Origin: Acinetobacter sp.
Lineage (GTDB): Bacteria; Pseudomonadota; Gammaproteobacteria; Pseudomonadales; Moraxellaceae
NCBI GenBank assembly: GCA_030152675.1
Contig: JASLIY010000244.1
Location: 1 to 7,906 of the forward strand
DNA length: 7,906 nucleotides
Direction of reading: 5' to 3'
Position numbers and translations under genes: made by a program. Positions 6,564 to 7,906 of this stretch are shown in pieces (position 1 is the first letter of the stretch; every line of letters begins with the position of its first letter). The notes under the pieces were generated by a model. The model had not been told where the DNA came from, made no database searches, and worked only from the letters and a program-made list of their open reading frames with translations.

Positions 6564-6580
6564 TTGGCATAAATTCTGCA
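6564..6580 (+). promoter_or_regulatory. Candidate sigma-54 (RpoN) promoter of atzF
   Basis: TTGGCATAAATTCTGCA matches the -24/-12 consensus TGGCAC-N5-TTGCW with TGGCAT, a five-base spacer and CTGCA. The invariant GG (6566-6567) and GC (6578-6579) are exactly ten bases apart, as required. Transcription should begin near 6591, giving a leader of about 29 bases. I found no convincing sigma-70 promoter nearer the gene. Sigma-54 control suits a nitrogen-scavenging gene. Confidence 0.55.
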
Positions 6581-6593
6581 ATCTGCATCCCAA

Positions 6594-6605
6594 CTTGTAT
6601 ACAAG
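6594..6605. promoter_or_regulatory. Perfect palindrome CTTGTATACAAG, candidate operator before atzF
   Basis: A perfect 12-base palindrome located three bases past the predicted transcription start and two bases before the AGGA ribosome site. The core TTGTATACAA has the look of operators bound by GntR-family repressors, which I state from general knowledge and not from a match to a named protein. A repressor bound here would block initiation or early elongation. No GntR gene is in the window. Confidence 0.45.
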
Positions 6606-6619
6606 ATAGGATGCATGAC

Positions 6620-7906
6620 ATGAGTTTAAATAACACCATCGGCTGGACCCTGATCGATTGGCAACGTGCATATCGTGCAGAAGAAATTCAATTAAATGAC
6701 TTAATCACTTGGATCGAACAGCTTGATCCCAATGATCCAGCTTGGATCAGCATTGCTTCGGCTGAACAGATCAATACGCAAATTCAAGAATTAATTCAGC
6801 GCAGTCAGCAGTATTCATCGCCGACACAACATTTTCCACTTTACGGCATTCCCTTCGCAGTCAAGGACAATATCGACGCCGCGGGTTTTGCCACCACTGC
6901 GGCTTATGCACCGCGAACCGCCATCGCGCAACAAGATGCCGAAGTGGTACAACGCTTCAAGGCGGCAGGGGCGATCGTGGTCGGGAAAACCAATCTAGAT
7001 CAGTTTGCCACAGGCTTGGTCGGTACGCGTTCTCCCTTTGGTATCGTGCCGAATAGTTTTGATCCCGACTATGTCAGCGGTGGTTCGAGTTCAGGCTCGG
7101 CCAGTGTGGTCGCACGCGGACTGTTACCCTTTTCGCTCGGCACTGATACTGCTGGGTCAGGGCGTGTTCCCGCGGCCTTTAACAATATCATTGGACTCAA
7201 ACCCACCAAAGGCCGTATCTCCAATCATGGGGTATTTCCTGCCTGTAAAAGCATTGATTGTGTGTCGATCTTTGCCTTGAGCGTGGCAGATGCTGCGGCT
7301 GTAGCAGATGTGGCTGCAGGCTATGACGACAAAGACAGTTATTCCAGAAAAGACCCTTGCACCGCGCCGGCAAGATTTTCCGCACAGCTCAAGTTTGCTG
7401 TGCCAGAGCAACTGGAATTCTTTGGTGATCTTCAGGCTGAAGCTGCATTTTCAAAGGCGCTGCAAAAGCTACAGTTCTTGGGTGCTGAACTGGTGCCGAT
7501 TGATTTTAGTACCTTTGATCAGCTTGCCGCACAGCTCTATCAGGGCAGTTGGGTTGCTGAACGTACCGCAGCGGTACAAGCCTATTTGAATGATGCGCCG
7601 CAGGATTTTGATCCGACGGTGTTGCAGATTATCCAACAGGGCAAGTCGTATAGTGCGGTTGATGCTTATCAGGCGGAATATCTAAAACAAGCGCTCACGC
7701 GTCAAATTCAAGACAGCTTGGCGGGTTTTGATGCCTTGATCGTGCCGACTTCGCCCACCATCCACCGTATCGCGGATATGGCAATGCATCCGATTGAATA
7801 TAACGCGCATTTTGGTCGTTATACCAACTTCACCAACTTGGCCGATCTGAGCGCCTTAGCCCTGCCAGCAGGCTTTCGTGAAGATGGCTTGCCCTTTGGC
7901 GTGAGC
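6620..7906 (+). CDS. atzF: Allophanate hydrolase, N-terminal amidase domain (3' end cut by the window)
   Basis: Hydrolyses allophanate to ammonia and carbon dioxide in the cytoplasm, the second step after urea (or guanidine) carboxylation or in s-triazine breakdown. The frame runs open from ATG 6620 to the window end, 429 codons of an expected 600 or so. This is the amidase-signature domain: Lys82 in AVKDNID, cis-Ser156 in SGGSSSGSAS and nucleophile Ser180 in GTDTAGSGRVPA. These are each offset by nine from the triad I recall for Pseudomonas AtzF (Lys91, Ser165, Ser189), which supports allophanate hydrolase over GatA or a generic amidase. GWTLIDWQ at the start and the GLVGTRSPFGIVPN block also fit. 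AGGA lies eight bases upstream of ATG 6620; the in-frame ATG 6611 overlaps that site. The C-terminal AtzF domain and any urea carboxylase gene lie beyond the window. Confidence 0.92.
   Translation, partial: MSLNNTIGWTLIDWQRAYRAEEIQLNDLITWIEQLDPNDPAWISIASAEQINTQIQELIQRSQQYSSPTQHFPLYGIPFAVKDNIDAAGFATTAAYAPRTAIAQQDAEVVQRFKAAGAIVVGKTNLDQFATGLVGTRSPFGIVPNSFDPDYVSGGSSSGSASVVARGLLPFSLGTDTAGSGRVPAAFNNIIGLKPTKGRISNHGVFPACKSIDCVSIFALSVADAAAVADVAAGYDDKDSYSRKDPCTAPARFSAQLKFAVPEQLEFFGDLQAEAAFSKALQKLQFLGAELVPIDFSTFDQLAAQLYQGSWVAERTAAVQAYLNDAPQDFDPTVLQIIQQGKSYSAVDAYQAEYLKQALTRQIQDSLAGFDALIVPTSPTIHRIADMAMHPIEYNAHFGRYTNFTNLADLSALALPAGFREDGLPFGVS

Larger units (their letters stand above)
6106..6619. other. 514-base non-coding region between HdeD-family and atzF genes
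   Basis: No recognisable protein is encoded here; the short open frames on both strands have no family resemblance and no good ribosome sites. The stretch holds the HdeD promoter candidate at its left end and the atzF promoter elements at its right end. Between them are several hairpins: TTGCGCT..GGGA with TCCCAGCGCAA (6261-6273 with 6288-6298), GGCGGC-GTTCT-GCCGCC (6302-6318), and TTGGAT-TTC-ATCCAA (6381-6395). It may simply be a long regulatory gap or contain an unrecognised small RNA. Confidence 0.6.

Overview
The window looks like chromosomal accessory-metabolism DNA from a gammaproteobacterium, most probably Acinetobacter or another Moraxellaceae member. I infer this from protein style and the mix of neighbours; no rRNA or other marker is present. 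I see no mobile element, CRISPR array, tRNA or rRNA.

Layout, left to right: (1) the last 67 codons of a class III PLP-dependent aminotransferase-fold enzyme (+), ending at 205, followed by a terminator-like hairpin; (2) a lipoprotein SsuA-type sulfonate-binding protein (+, about 480-1511) with no ABC permease or ATPase beside it; (3) an AraC-family regulator (-, 1621-2664); (4) an APH-fold small-molecule kinase (-, 2833-3846); (5) a divergently transcribed ethanolamine-type APC permease (+, about 4027-5445); (6) a six-helix HdeD/DUF308 membrane protein (-, 5536-6105) with its own terminator; (7) a 514-base non-coding stretch rich in inverted repeats; (8) the first 429 codons of allophanate hydrolase AtzF (+, 6620 to the window end).

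The most interesting grouping is the aminotransferase-fold enzyme, kinase, permease and AraC regulator. The visible aminotransferase tail resembles the ammonio-phospholyase branch (phosphoethanolamine and phosphohydroxylysine lyases). In animals those enzymes act after an APH-fold kinase. The set could therefore import an amino alcohol, phosphorylate it, and split it into an aldehyde, phosphate and ammonia. That is an alternative to the B12-dependent EutBC route and is inference, not proof. The kinase/permease intergenic region holds five CTTGWC half-sites in 77 bases, a plausible shared control region.

The right end is a separate nitrogen module. In front of atzF there is a close match to a sigma-54 promoter, a 9-of-10 match to an NtrC site about 140 bases upstream of the predicted transcription start, and a perfect 12-base palindrome between that start and the ribosome binding site. 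This suggests nitrogen-limitation control of urea or guanidine-derived allophanate breakdown, with a possible second regulator.
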